A stretch of DNA of 64,000 bases, taken from Streptomyces barringtoniae. GTDB taxonomy: Bacteria; Actinomycetota; Actinomycetes; Streptomycetales; Streptomycetaceae. The DNA lies in NCBI RefSeq assembly GCF_020819595.1, contig NZ_JAJHNP010000015.1:124001-188000 (forward strand), read 5' to 3'. Positions within the stretch are counted from its first letter, which is position 1, and each line of letters starts with the position of its first letter. The position numbers were made by a program, and so were the translations under genes. Shown piece after piece: positions 25,398 through 34,007 of this stretch. The notes below the pieces were generated by a model, which worked only from the letters and a program-made list of their open reading frames with translations, did no database searches and was not told the DNA's origin.

Positions 25398-26375
25398 TCA
25401 GGACGCGGCCGGCGCCGGTCCCGAACTCGCCCGTACCGTCAGCTCGGGCACGATCAGCACGACCTCGTCGCCGCCCCGCCCGTCCAGCTTGGCCACCAGG
25501 TGCTCGACCGCGTACCGGCCCATCTCCTGCGCCGGGATGGCGACCGAGGTCAGCCGGACCGAGGCCTGCACGGCGACCTGGTCCGGGCAGACCGCGACCA
25601 CGGACACGTCCTCCGGCACGGCCCGTCCCTGCTGGCGCAGCAGCGCGAGCAGCGGCTCCACCGCCGACTCGTTCTGCACCACGAACCCGGTCGTCGCCGG
25701 GCGCTCGTCGAGGATCCGGGCCAGGGTCACCGCCATCGCGTCGTATCCGCCGTCGCACGGGCGGTGCAGCACCCGCACGCCCGTCTCGCGGGCCCGGGAA
25801 CGCAGTCCGTCGAGGGTGCGCTCGGCGAATCCGGTGTGGCGCTCGTAGACGGCCGGGGCCTCGCCGATGACAGCGACGTCACGGTGCCCGAGCGCCGCCA
25901 GATGCTCCACGCACAGCGCGCCCGTCGCACTCCAGTCCAGGTCCACGCAGGTCAGACCGTCCGTGTCGGCGGGCAGGCCGATGAGCACCGAGGGCCGGTC
26001 GGTCTGCCTGAGCAGCGGCAGCCGCTGGTCCTCCAGCTCGACGTCCATCAGGATCATCGCGTCGGGCCCCTCCTCCCCGGTGAGGAGGAGGACGTCGTAG
26101 CCGTGGGTGCGGGCCGTGGCGGCCGCCGCGATGGCGATCTCCATCATCACCGGCACGTACATGTCGGTGCGCAGCGGGATCATCAGCGCGATGATGTTCG
26201 ACCGCTTGCCGGCCAGGGCGCGGGCGCCGGCATTGGGGTGGTAGCCCAGTTCCCGGATGCTCTGCTCGACCCGCTGCCGGGTGGTCGCGGAGATGGACCG
26301 CTTGCCGCTGAGGACATGGCTCACCGTGCTCGCCGAGACTCCGGCGTGCTGGGCGACCTCGGCAAGGGTGACCAT
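25398..26375 (-). CDS. LacI-family transcriptional repressor
   Basis: The 325-residue protein begins with the LacI helix-turn-helix and hinge (VTLAEVAQHAGVSASTVSHVLSGKRSISATTRQRVEQ, ALAGKRSNIIALM), followed by a periplasmic-binding-protein-like sugar-sensing domain (LIGLPADTDGLTCVDLDW, GYDAMAVTLARIL). The regulator appears intact although the glycosidase genes beside it are wrecked. Two GAAGCGCTTC-type palindromes lie upstream of its start and probably mediate autoregulation. A carbohydrate inducer is expected from family and context. Confidence 0.88.
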   Translation of the reverse strand: MVTLAEVAQHAGVSASTVSHVLSGKRSISATTRQRVEQSIRELGYHPNAGARALAGKRSNIIALMIPLRTDMYVPVMMEIAIAAAATARTHGYDVLLLTGEEGPDAMILMDVELEDQRLPLLRQTDRPSVLIGLPADTDGLTCVDLDWSATGALCVEHLAALGHRDVAVIGEAPAVYERHTGFAERTLDGLRSRARETGVRVLHRPCDGGYDAMAVTLARILDERPATTGFVVQNESAVEPLLALLRQQGRAVPEDVSVVAVCPDQVAVQASVRLTSVAIPAQEMGRYAVEHLVAKLDGRGGDEVVLIVPELTVRASSGPAPAAS

Positions 26376-26391
26376 CCGTGCTCCAAGCCTT

Positions 26392-26406
26392 GTGAAGCGC
26401 TTCGAC
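26392..26406. promoter_or_regulatory. LacI-type operator, promoter-proximal copy
   Basis: The core GAAGCGCTTC at 26394-26403 is a perfect palindrome, embedded in GTGAAGCGCTTCGAC. It lies 17 bp upstream of the repressor start, where binding would block its transcription or initiation. The GCGC centre is that of LacI-family sites. Confidence 0.7.
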
Positions 26407-26483
26407 CGACCGCGCGTTGCTTACGGGGGCGAGTGAGGATGAGATTGACGCCAGCCTCAGCCAGGGCTGGGAGTCCAGAAGCT

Positions 26484-26499
26484 GTCGAAGCGCTTCGAC
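26484..26499. promoter_or_regulatory. LacI-type operator, 16-bp perfect palindrome
   Basis: GTCGAAGCGCTTCGAC is a perfect 16-bp palindrome whose centre is 93 bp from that of the proximal copy, compatible with looping by a dimer pair. No intact carbohydrate gene is divergent from it; the next plus-strand gene is an acyl-CoA dehydrogenase. Confidence 0.7.
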
Positions 26500-26563
26500 T
26501 GCTTTTCCCGGGAGGTGGTACGAGGCGCGCGCCGGGAAACCAGTACACACCCGCGCGTGGAGT

Positions 26564-26587
26564 ATCCGGCCGGGCTTTCGGCCGGAT
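26564..26587. other. Perfect 9-bp hairpin between the LacI gene and the acyl-CoA dehydrogenase
   Basis: ATCCGGCCG (26564-26572) pairs with CGGCCGGAT (26579-26587) around GGCTTT. It lies 110 bp upstream of the dehydrogenase start, too far from any stop to be an ordinary terminator. It may be a leader structure. No gene is seen in 26376-26697. Confidence 0.4.
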
Positions 26588-26697
26588 GGACGCGCGAGGG
26601 GTGGTGGGGTCGGCCCGTTTCGGGTACCAACGATCCAGTAGCACTGGTCGGTAACGAACGGTCCAATTCATCCCTCTTCGCGGCGAGGTGAGCCTCA

Positions 26698-28635
26698 ATG
26701 TCCGCCCCCACCAAGTCACGCACCAATGTCACCGAGCGCGAGGCACGTCGGGTGGCGGAGGCCGCCCGGCAGCAGGACTGGCACAAGCCCAGCTTCGCCA
26801 AGGAACTGTTCCTCGGGCGCTTCCGGCTCGACCTCATCCACCCCCACCCGCTCCCGGACCCCGACAGCGTCCGGCGTGGCGAGGAGTTCCTCGGCAAGCT
26901 GCGCGCGTTCTGCGAGTCCACGATCGACTCCGCCCGCATCGAGCGCGAGGCCCGCATCCCCGACGAGGTCGTGACCGGCCTGAAGGAACTCGGCGCCTTC
27001 GGCATGAAGATCGACCCCAAGTACGACGGTCTCGGCCTCACCCAGCTCTACTACAACAAGGCCCTCGCCCTGGTCGGCTCCGCCAGCCCCGCCGTCGGCG
27101 CGCTGCTCTCCGCCCACCAGTCGATCGGCGTACCCCAGCCGCTGAAGCTCTTCGGCACCCAGGAGCAGAAGGACACCTTCCTGCCCCGCTGCGCCCGCAC
27201 CGACATCTCCGCCTTCCTGCTCACCGAGCCGGACGTCGGCTCCGACCCGGCCCGCCTCGCCACCACGGCCGTACCCGACGGCGACACCTACGTCCTCGAC
27301 GGGGTGAAGCTGTGGACCACCAACGGGGTGGTCGCCGACCTGCTCGTCGTCATGGCGCGGGTACCGAAGTCCGAGGGGCACAAGGGCGGCATCACCGCGT
27401 TCGTGGTGGAGGCGACCGCGGAGGGCGTCACCGTCGAGAACCGCAACGTCTTCATGGGCCTGCGTGGCATCGAGAACGGCGTCACCCGCTTCCACCAGGT
27501 GCGGGTCCCGGCCGCCAACCGGATCGGCCCGGAGGGCGCCGGCCTGAAGATCGCGCTCACCACCCTGAACACCGGGCGGCTGTCGCTGCCGGCGATGTGC
27601 GCGGGCGCCGGGAAATGGTGCCTGAAGATCGCCCGCGAGTGGTCGGCGGAGCGCGAGCAGTGGGGCAAGCCGGTCGCGCTGCACGAGGCCGTCGGCTCCA
27701 AGATCAGCTTCATCGCGGCCACCACCTTCGCCCTGGAGGCCGTCCTGGACCTGTCCTCGCAGATGGCCGACGAGGACCGCAACGACATCCGCATCGAAGC
27801 CGCACTCGCCAAGCTCTACGGCTCCGAGATGGCCTGGAAGATGGCCGACGAACTGGTCCAGATCCGCGGCGGACGCGGCTACGAGACGGCCGAGTCCCTC
27901 AGGGCCCGCGGCGAGCGCGCGGTTCCGGCCGAGCAGATCCTGCGCGACCTGCGCATCAACCGCATCTTCGAGGGCTCCACGGAGATCATGCACCTGCTGA
28001 TCGCCCGCGAGGCCGTCGACGCCCACCTCTCGGTCGCCGGTGACCTCATCGACCCCGACAAGTCCCTGTCCGACAAGGCGAAGGCGGGCGCGAACGCAGG
28101 CGTGTTCTACGCCAAGTGGCTGCCCAAGCTGGTCGCCGGGCCCGGACAACTGCCCACCGCGTACGGCCAGTTCAAGAACGGAGTCGACCTGTCCGGGCAT
28201 CTGCGCTACGTCGAGCGCACCGCCCGCAAACTGGCCCGCTCCACCTTCTACGCCATGTCCCGCTGGCAGGGCCGGATGGAGACCAAGCAGGGCTTCCTCG
28301 GGCGCATCGTGGACATCGGCGCCGAGCTGTTCGCGATGAGCGCGGCCTGCGTCCGGGCCGAGCTGCTGCGCAGCCGGGACGACCACGGCCGCGAGGCCTA
28401 CCAGCTGGCCGACGCCTTCTGCCGGCAGGCCCGCATCCGGATCGAGGAACTCTTCGACCGGCTGTGGACCAACACCGACGCCCTCGACCGCAAGGTGGTC
28501 AAGGGCGTGCTCGGCGGGGCCTACACGTGGCTCGAGGAAGGCGTCGTCGATCCGTCCGGGGACGGCCCGTGGATCGCCGACGCGACCCCCGGCGCCTCCA
28601 CGCGGGAGAGCGAGCGCCGCCCCTTCGGGGACTGA
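26698..28635 (+). CDS. Acyl-CoA dehydrogenase, long (two-part) form
   Basis: The 645-residue flavoprotein has the acyl-CoA dehydrogenase fold: FLLTEPDVGSDPARLAT and the flavin-binding KLWTTNGVVADLLVVMARV, then MGLRGIENGVTRFHQVRVPAANRIG. Near 427 RINRIFEGSTEIMHLLIAREAVD contains the catalytic Glu of the FEGS motif. About 180 extra C-terminal residues, typical of the large class, form a helical domain that may contact the membrane or partner proteins. It probably serves fatty-acid beta-oxidation. GCGAGG lies upstream of ATG 26698. It converges with the next, minus-strand gene. Confidence 0.9.
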   Translation: MSAPTKSRTNVTEREARRVAEAARQQDWHKPSFAKELFLGRFRLDLIHPHPLPDPDSVRRGEEFLGKLRAFCESTIDSARIEREARIPDEVVTGLKELGAFGMKIDPKYDGLGLTQLYYNKALALVGSASPAVGALLSAHQSIGVPQPLKLFGTQEQKDTFLPRCARTDISAFLLTEPDVGSDPARLATTAVPDGDTYVLDGVKLWTTNGVVADLLVVMARVPKSEGHKGGITAFVVEATAEGVTVENRNVFMGLRGIENGVTRFHQVRVPAANRIGPEGAGLKIALTTLNTGRLSLPAMCAGAGKWCLKIAREWSAEREQWGKPVALHEAVGSKISFIAATTFALEAVLDLSSQMADEDRNDIRIEAALAKLYGSEMAWKMADELVQIRGGRGYETAESLRARGERAVPAEQILRDLRINRIFEGSTEIMHLLIAREAVDAHLSVAGDLIDPDKSLSDKAKAGANAGVFYAKWLPKLVAGPGQLPTAYGQFKNGVDLSGHLRYVERTARKLARSTFYAMSRWQGRMETKQGFLGRIVDIGAELFAMSAACVRAELLRSRDDHGREAYQLADAFCRQARIRIEELFDRLWTNTDALDRKVVKGVLGGAYTWLEEGVVDPSGDGPWIADATPGASTRESERRPFGD

Positions 28636-28673
28636 GCCGCCCTCCCGCCTGTCGACCGGGTGCCCGGGGCGGG

Positions 28674-29147
28674 TCAGTTGCCCCAGGTGCCCTGGTTCAC
28701 GGCGCAGTTCCAGCCCGAGCCGTGCAGGGTGAACTTCAGCTGGTAGCTACGGGTGTTGAGCAGGTGTGTGGGGATCCTCATGCCCAGGCTCGCCCTGCCC
28801 TTGAACGTCCCCGCGTAGACGGACACCGAGGTGGTCGAGTTGTGGGTGATCCTGCCGCCGGTGGGCTTGGCCTTGCCGAAGCGGAGGTTCTTGACGTTCG
28901 TGACGCTGAACGTGACCTTCTTGAAGCTCGTGGCCGTCTTGCTCTTGATGCCGAAGTACAGGCCCCCGTTGGTGACCCAGCCGTGCGAGTCGACGTAGAA
29001 GCGGCTCGGGTACACGATGTTGATCGGGCAGCCGGTGCTCTGCGGAGCCCGGGTGGCGGCGGCCGCGCCCCCGGCGAAAGCGAGCTGAGTGGCTGCCAGC
29101 ACGCCGGCGGTGGCCAGCGCGGCCGCGGTCGTACGCATGCGGTTCAA
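28674..29147 (-). CDS. Small secreted protein of unknown function
   Basis: About 157 residues: a signal peptide (MRTTAAALATAGVLAATQLAFAGGAAAA) and a mature domain of ~120 residues predicted to be mostly beta-strands (VTFSVTNVKNLRFGKAKPTGG, TTSVSVYAGTFKGRASLGMRIP). Two cysteines (in TGCPIN and WNCAVN) could join its ends. No family is recognised. GGGGAGG is 9 bp before a TTG at 29147, but 18 bp before the ATG at 29138, so the TTG is the better-placed start. The 29148-29373 gap should contain its promoter. Confidence 0.72.
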   Translation of the reverse strand: MNRMRTTAAALATAGVLAATQLAFAGGAAAATRAPQSTGCPINIVYPSRFYVDSHGWVTNGGLYFGIKSKTATSFKKVTFSVTNVKNLRFGKAKPTGGRITHNSTTSVSVYAGTFKGRASLGMRIPTHLLNTRSYQLKFTLHGSGWNCAVNQGTWGN

Positions 29148-29373
29148 GGTGATGTTCCTCCCCCTGTTGTTCCCCCAGTTGTGCGCGCCCTTCGCGAAGG
29201 GCGCCACGGGAAGGATGCCATCACCGGCGGCCGAAAGCGCGCGATTTCAGAAATATGATCTTCACCACGCCTTGACAACGGGAAAACCCTCCATCCGGCG
29301 ACGAAAGACGTTCACGCACCCGCCCGGGGGACGCCCTGTCCTGCCGGTCACCGGTTGCGGCAACAATGGGGGG

Positions 29374-30645
29374 ATGACCGACAGCCCCGCCCATCCGGCA
29401 CCCCTCGCCGATCCGCACCTCGTCTACGATCCCCTCGCGGGCGACAGCCCCAAGGACGTGGTGATCCTCGGCTCCACCGGATCCATCGGCACCCAGGCCA
29501 TCGACCTCGTGCTGCGCCACCCCGACCGGTTCCGGGTCACCGCCCTGTCCGCGAACGGCGGCCGCATCGCCCTCCTCGCCGAGCAGGCGCGCCGCCTGCG
29601 CGTGCGGACCGTCGCGGTCGCCCGCGAGGACGCCGTACCCGCCCTGCGCGAGGCGCTCGCCGCCGAGTACGGCCCCGGCGAGCCGCTGCCCGAGATCCTC
29701 GCCGGACCGGACGCGGCGACCCAGGTCGCCGGCTCCGACTGCCACACCGTGCTGAACGGCATCACCGGCTCCATCGGCCTCGCGCCCACCCTCGCCGCCC
29801 TGGAGGCCGGCCACACCCTGGCGCTCGCCAACAAGGAGTCCCTGATCGTCGGCGGGCCGCTGGTCAAGACGCTGGCCAAGCCGGGCCAGATCATCCCGGT
29901 CGACTCCGAGCACGCCGCGCTCTTCCAGGCGCTGGCCTGCGGGACGAGGGCCGATGTGCGCAAGCTGGTGGTCACGGCGTCCGGAGGGCCCTTCCGGGGC
30001 CGTACGAAGGCCGACCTGGCGCACGTCACCGTCGAGGACGCCCTCGCCCACCCCACCTGGGCGATGGGCCCGGTGATCACGATCAACTCCGCGACCCTGG
30101 TCAACAAGGGCCTGGAGGTCATCGAGGCACACCTGCTCTACGACATTCCCTTCGACCGCATTGAGGTGGTCGTGCATCCCCAGTCGTATGTCCACTCGAT
30201 GGTCGAGTTCACCGACGGATCCACGATCGCCCAGGCGACGCCCCCCGACATGCGCGGGCCCATCGCCATCGGTCTGGGCTGGCCCGAACGCGTTCCCGAC
30301 GCGGCGCCCGCCTTCGACTGGAGCAAGGCTTCCACCTGGGAGTTCTTCCCCCTGGACAACGAGGCCTTCCCCTCGGTGAACCTCGCCCGGCACGTGGGGC
30401 GGCTCGCGGGGACCGCGCCGGCGGTGTTCAATGCGGCCAACGAGGAGTGCGTCGAGGCCTTCCGCACCGGCGTGCTGCCCTTCAACGGCATCATGGAGAC
30501 CGTCACCCGGGTGGTCGAGGAACACGGCACCCCGGCCACGGGAACTTCACTCACCGTGTCGGACGTCCTCGAAGCGGAGACCTGGGCCCGCGCCCGGGCC
30601 CGCGAACTCACAGCCACGACGGCGACCGCGGAGGCGCGTGCATGA
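29374..30645 (+). CDS. dxr: 1-deoxy-D-xylulose-5-phosphate reductoisomerase
   Basis: The 423-residue enzyme makes 2-C-methyl-D-erythritol 4-phosphate from DXP with NADPH, the committed step of the MEP isoprenoid pathway. The Rossmann motif VILGSTGSIGTQAID, the substrate/metal region ALANKESLIVGG and VDSEHAALFQAL, and the ASGGPFRG loop are all present. The C-terminal GIMETVTRVVEEH helix completes the family pattern. GGGGGG lies directly before ATG 29374; an ATG 9 bp upstream is a weaker option. It is coupled to rseP by a 4-bp ATGA overlap. Confidence 0.95.
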   Translation: MTDSPAHPAPLADPHLVYDPLAGDSPKDVVILGSTGSIGTQAIDLVLRHPDRFRVTALSANGGRIALLAEQARRLRVRTVAVAREDAVPALREALAAEYGPGEPLPEILAGPDAATQVAGSDCHTVLNGITGSIGLAPTLAALEAGHTLALANKESLIVGGPLVKTLAKPGQIIPVDSEHAALFQALACGTRADVRKLVVTASGGPFRGRTKADLAHVTVEDALAHPTWAMGPVITINSATLVNKGLEVIEAHLLYDIPFDRIEVVVHPQSYVHSMVEFTDGSTIAQATPPDMRGPIAIGLGWPERVPDAAPAFDWSKASTWEFFPLDNEAFPSVNLARHVGRLAGTAPAVFNAANEECVEAFRTGVLPFNGIMETVTRVVEEHGTPATGTSLTVSDVLEAETWARARARELTATTATAEARA

Positions 30646-31946
30646 CGACCTTGATGTTCATCCTCGGCATACTGGTCTTCGCGGTGGGCCTGCTCGTCTC
30701 GATCGCGTGGCACGAGCTGGGGCACCTGTCCACGGCCAAGCTCTTCGGCATCCGCGTCCCGCAGTACATGGTCGGCTTCGGCCCGACCGTCTGGTCGCGC
30801 AAGAAGGGCGAGACCGAGTACGGCATCAAGGCGGTCCCGCTCGGCGGCTACATCCGCATGATCGGCATGTTCCCGCCCGACGACCAGGGCCGCGTCTCCG
30901 CCCGCTCCACCTCCCCGTGGCGCGGCATGATCGAGGACGCCCGCTCGGCGGCCTTCGAGGAGCTCCAGCCCGGCGACGAGACGCGCATGTTCTACACGCG
31001 CAAGCCGTGGAAGCGCGTCATCGTCATGTTCGCGGGCCCGTTCATGAACCTGATCCTCGCGATCGCCCTGTTCTTCACGGTCCTCATGGGCTTCGGCATC
31101 CAGCAGCAGACCACCACCGTCGCCTCCGTCTCGCCCTGCGTCATCGCGCAGAGCGAGAACCGCGACAGCTGCAAGAAGTCCGACATGGCGTCCCCGGCCC
31201 AGGCCGCCGGCATGAAGAAGCGCGACAAGATCGTCTCCTTCGACGGCAAACCGACCAAGGACTGGAACACCCTGTCGGACCTGATCAGGGACAGCGCCGG
31301 CAAGACCGTCCCGATCGTCGTCCAGCGCGACGGCAGGCAGGTCACCCTGCACGCCAAGATCGCCACCAACCTGGTCGCCAAGAAGGACTCCAGCGGCCAG
31401 TACGTCCAGGGCCAGTACGTCAAGGCCGGCTTCCTCGGCTTCAGCGCCGCCACCGGCGTCGTCCACCAGGACTTCGGCCAGTCCGTGACCTGGATGACCG
31501 ACCGGGTCGGCGACGCCGTCGACTCCCTGGCCGCACTGCCCGCCAAGATCCCGGCCCTGTGGGACGCGGCCTTCGGCAACGCCCCGCGCCAGCCGGACTC
31601 CCCGGTGGGCATCGTCGGCGCCGCCCGCATCACCGGCGACATCGCCACCCTCGACATCCCCGCCTCCCAGCAGGTGGCGATGTTCGTGATGCTGCTCGCC
31701 GGCTTCAACCTCTCGCTGTTCCTGTTCAACATGCTCCCGCTGCTCCCGCTCGACGGCGGACACATCGCGGGCGCGCTGTGGGAGGCGCTGCGCAGGAACG
31801 TGGCACGGGTGCTGCGCCGCCCGGACCCGGGCCCGTTCGACGTGGCGAAGCTGATGCCGGTGGCGTATGTGGTGGCGGGGATCTTCGTCTGCTTTACGAT
31901 CCTGGTCCTGGTGGCGGATGTCGTTAACCCGGTGAAAATCTCCTAG
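30642..31946 (+). CDS. rseP: Site-2 (RseP/RasP-type) intramembrane metalloprotease
   Basis: The 434-residue membrane protease has the zinc motif HELGH at 24-28 within the first helix and the third zinc ligand in NMLPLLPLDGGHI near the C-terminus. A PDZ domain (ASPAQAAGMKKRDKIVSFDGKPTKDW) sits between helices. Such enzymes cut anti-sigma factors and leftover signal peptides in the membrane. The gene starts by ATGA overlap with dxr behind GGAGG, and dxr-rseP-ispG is a conserved actinobacterial order. No known sigma/anti-sigma partner lies in the window. Confidence 0.93.
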   Translation: MTTLMFILGILVFAVGLLVSIAWHELGHLSTAKLFGIRVPQYMVGFGPTVWSRKKGETEYGIKAVPLGGYIRMIGMFPPDDQGRVSARSTSPWRGMIEDARSAAFEELQPGDETRMFYTRKPWKRVIVMFAGPFMNLILAIALFFTVLMGFGIQQQTTTVASVSPCVIAQSENRDSCKKSDMASPAQAAGMKKRDKIVSFDGKPTKDWNTLSDLIRDSAGKTVPIVVQRDGRQVTLHAKIATNLVAKKDSSGQYVQGQYVKAGFLGFSAATGVVHQDFGQSVTWMTDRVGDAVDSLAALPAKIPALWDAAFGNAPRQPDSPVGIVGAARITGDIATLDIPASQQVAMFVMLLAGFNLSLFLFNMLPLLPLDGGHIAGALWEALRRNVARVLRRPDPGPFDVAKLMPVAYVVAGIFVCFTILVLVADVVNPVKIS

Positions 31947-32116
31947 CCGCACGACGTTCGAGGCAGCCCGGAAGCCTGTCCTCCGGGCCGCCCTCCATCG
32001 AGTGGGTTTGCCGGGTGGGATGTGCTGGCGCCAAGGCCGGTGCCGTAATCTCGAAGCCTGGAGCCCGACCGTAGACGGGACCGGACCTTGATCCACGACT
32101 TGGGGTTGCACAGCAG

Positions 32117-33274
32117 ATGACTGCGATTTCTCTCGGCATGCCGTCCGTTCCGACCAAGCTCGCCGAGCGCCGGAAGAGCCGGCAGATCCAGGTCGGAAGC
32201 GTGGCGGTCGGCGGAGACGCGCCCGTTTCGGTCCAGTCGATGACCACGACCCGTACGTCCGACGTCGGCGCCACCCTCCAGCAGATCGCCGAGCTGACGG
32301 CGTCCGGCTGCCAGATCGTCCGCGTGGCGTGCCCCACCCAGGACGACGCGGACGCCCTCGCGACCATCGCCCGCAAGTCCCAGATCCCGGTGATCGCGGA
32401 CATCCACTTCCAGCCGAAGTACGTCTTCGCGGCGATCGAGGCGGGCTGCGCGGCGGTCCGGGTGAACCCCGGCAACATCAAGCAGTTCGACGACAAGGTC
32501 AAGGAGATCGCCAAGGCCGCCAAGGACCACGGCACGCCGATCCGGATCGGGGTCAACGCCGGTTCCCTGGACCGGCGCCTGCTCCAGAAGTACGGCAAGG
32601 CGACGCCGGAGGCCCTGGTCGAGTCGGCGCTGTGGGAGGCGTCCCTCTTCGAGGAGCACGACTTCCGGGACATCAAGATCTCCGTCAAGCACAACGACCC
32701 GGTCGTGATGATCGAGGCCTACCGGCAGCTCGCCGAGAGCTGCGACTACCCGCTCCACCTCGGGGTGACGGAGGCGGGCCCGGCGTTCCAGGGCACGATC
32801 AAGTCGGCGGTGGCCTTCGGCGCGCTCCTCTCCCAGGGCATCGGCGACACCATCCGCGTGTCCCTCTCGGCTCCCCCCGTCGAGGAGGTCAAGGTCGGCC
32901 TCCAGATCCTCCAGTCGCTCGGCCTGCGCCAGCGCGGCCTGGAGATCGTCTCCTGCCCGTCCTGCGGCCGCGCCCAGGTGGACGTCTACAAGCTCGCCGA
33001 GGAAGTCACAGCCGGCCTGACCGGCATGGAGGTCCCCCTCCGCGTCGCCGTCATGGGCTGCGTGGTCAACGGTCCGGGCGAGGCCCGCGAGGCCGACCTC
33101 GGCGTCGCCTCCGGCAACGGCAAGGGCCAGATCTTCGTCAAGGGCGAGGTCATCAAGACCGTCCCCGAGTCCAAGATCGTGGAGACCCTCATCGAGGAGG
33201 CCATGAAGCTGGCCGAGCAGATGGAACAGGACGGCGTGGCCTCGGGTGAGCCGTCGGTGTCGGTGGCCGGCTGA
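32117..33274 (+). CDS. ispG: 4-hydroxy-3-methylbut-2-enyl-diphosphate synthase (IspG/GcpE)
   Basis: The 385-residue iron-sulfur enzyme converts MEcPP to HMBPP, the penultimate MEP-pathway step. The 4Fe-4S cysteines are visible in SCPSCGRAQVD and VMGCVVNGPGEA. The N-terminal TIM-barrel strand SVQSMTTTRTSDV and the IADIHFQ strand are typical. It lies 170 bp after rseP, so it may have its own promoter. An inverted-repeat terminator follows. Confidence 0.95.
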   Translation: MTAISLGMPSVPTKLAERRKSRQIQVGSVAVGGDAPVSVQSMTTTRTSDVGATLQQIAELTASGCQIVRVACPTQDDADALATIARKSQIPVIADIHFQPKYVFAAIEAGCAAVRVNPGNIKQFDDKVKEIAKAAKDHGTPIRIGVNAGSLDRRLLQKYGKATPEALVESALWEASLFEEHDFRDIKISVKHNDPVVMIEAYRQLAESCDYPLHLGVTEAGPAFQGTIKSAVAFGALLSQGIGDTIRVSLSAPPVEEVKVGLQILQSLGLRQRGLEIVSCPSCGRAQVDVYKLAEEVTAGLTGMEVPLRVAVMGCVVNGPGEAREADLGVASGNGKGQIFVKGEVIKTVPESKIVETLIEEAMKLAEQMEQDGVASGEPSVSVAG

Positions 33275-33289
33275 TCTTTTCGGCTTTCG

Positions 33290-33320
33290 TGAGTCCCGTT
33301 ACCGCTGGTGGCGGGACTCA
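33290..33320 (+). terminator. Terminator hairpin after ispG
   Basis: TGAGTCCCG (33290-33298) pairs with CGGGACTCA (33312-33320), and ACC-GCT-GGT can nest inside. It lies 15 bp after the stop codon, preceded by a TTTT-rich stretch. It also overlaps the end of the minus-strand HATPase remnant. Confidence 0.65.
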
Positions 33321-33595
33321 GCCATACCTCCGCCCAGACGGATTGGCGGCGTGCCGCCCCACTTGTCGGCGAGCGCCGCGACCAGCAGCAGCCCCCGCCC
33401 GGACTCGTCGGCCGGTACCCGCAGCCCGGGCAGCCGCTCGGTACAAGTGCCGCAGACCTCCAGGCGCAGGGTGCCGGACGACTCGGTGAGCCGCAGGCGG
33501 AGGTCCCGCCCGGGTACGTGCCCGCGCCGGACCGCATTCGCTACGAGTCCGGCGGTGATCAGAACGGTGGGCCGCTTCGACTCATGGTGTGCCAT
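33299..33595 (-). pseudogene. Truncated HATPase (RsbW-type ATP-binding) remnant
   Basis: The minus-strand reading VLITAGLVANAVRRGHVPGRDLRLRL, followed by GRGLLLVAALADKWG, matches the N-box and G-box halves of the small Streptomyces anti-sigma-like ATPases. The first ~40 residues of the domain are absent and the start (ATG 33595) lies inside unrelated sequence. It is best seen as a fragment. If translated, it would lack the first helices of the fold. Confidence 0.6.
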
Positions 33596-33757
33596 TCCGG
33601 GGCGGACAGCTCAGGTATCGCCCAGCAGATAGCCAACGAAATGGGCGTCACCGTAAGGGCACCCACGGACAGGGCAGGCACCAATCCGCTGCTGGGCCCG
33701 GGGCAGATTCCGCAGATCGACAACGGTGGATACTGGCGGACCTTCCTTCCCGTCGTC
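33572..33757 (+). pseudogene. Fragment resembling the C-terminal end of a polymorphic-toxin-type protein
   Basis: One frame reads LRLMVCHSGADSSGIAQQIANEMG, then VRAPTDRAGT and IDNGGYWRTFLPVV. This pattern (Cys-rich strand, FAQQ/IAQQ-like helix, APTD, then W-T-F) occurs, to my knowledge, near the ends of large secreted actinobacterial effectors. There is no start or upstream domain, so it is a remnant. Local GC is clearly lower than in the flanking genes, which suggests horizontal origin. Confidence 0.4.
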
Positions 33758-34007
33758 GCAGGCCAAGACGAAGTTGATCGGCTTTTACCAGGAAATGGAT
33801 CCAGGGTATTCACAATCCTGGGGCGGATTCGTGCCTCGGCCTGAATCGTGTGCGGGAAAGTACCCGGTAGACGATGTGGTCGGCCCCATCCTCGACATGA
33901 TGGAATTGACCATCGATGTCATGGGTGGAGCTTTCCGCGTGCCGGGCGGAGCTACCGCACTCCTTCAGTCCAGCACGAAGCGCTGCTCAACATCTCCGTC
34001 GAAGTGA
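33726..34007 (+). other. Short lower-GC ORF of uncertain status
   Basis: An open frame of 93 codons (KLIGFYQEMDPGYSQSWGG, then VDDVVGPILDMMELTIDVMGG) overlaps the toxin-like fragment in another frame. It could be the frameshifted continuation of that fragment or an independent small gene; no convincing RBS is seen. Its base composition is poorer in GC than neighbouring genes. Confidence 0.3.

Noticed and set aside
31950..32116. tRNA gene in the rseP-ispG gap
   Set aside because: No cloverleaf or TTCGANTC-like T-loop with matching arms could be traced; only a short GCCCGGA/TCCGGGC inverted repeat.
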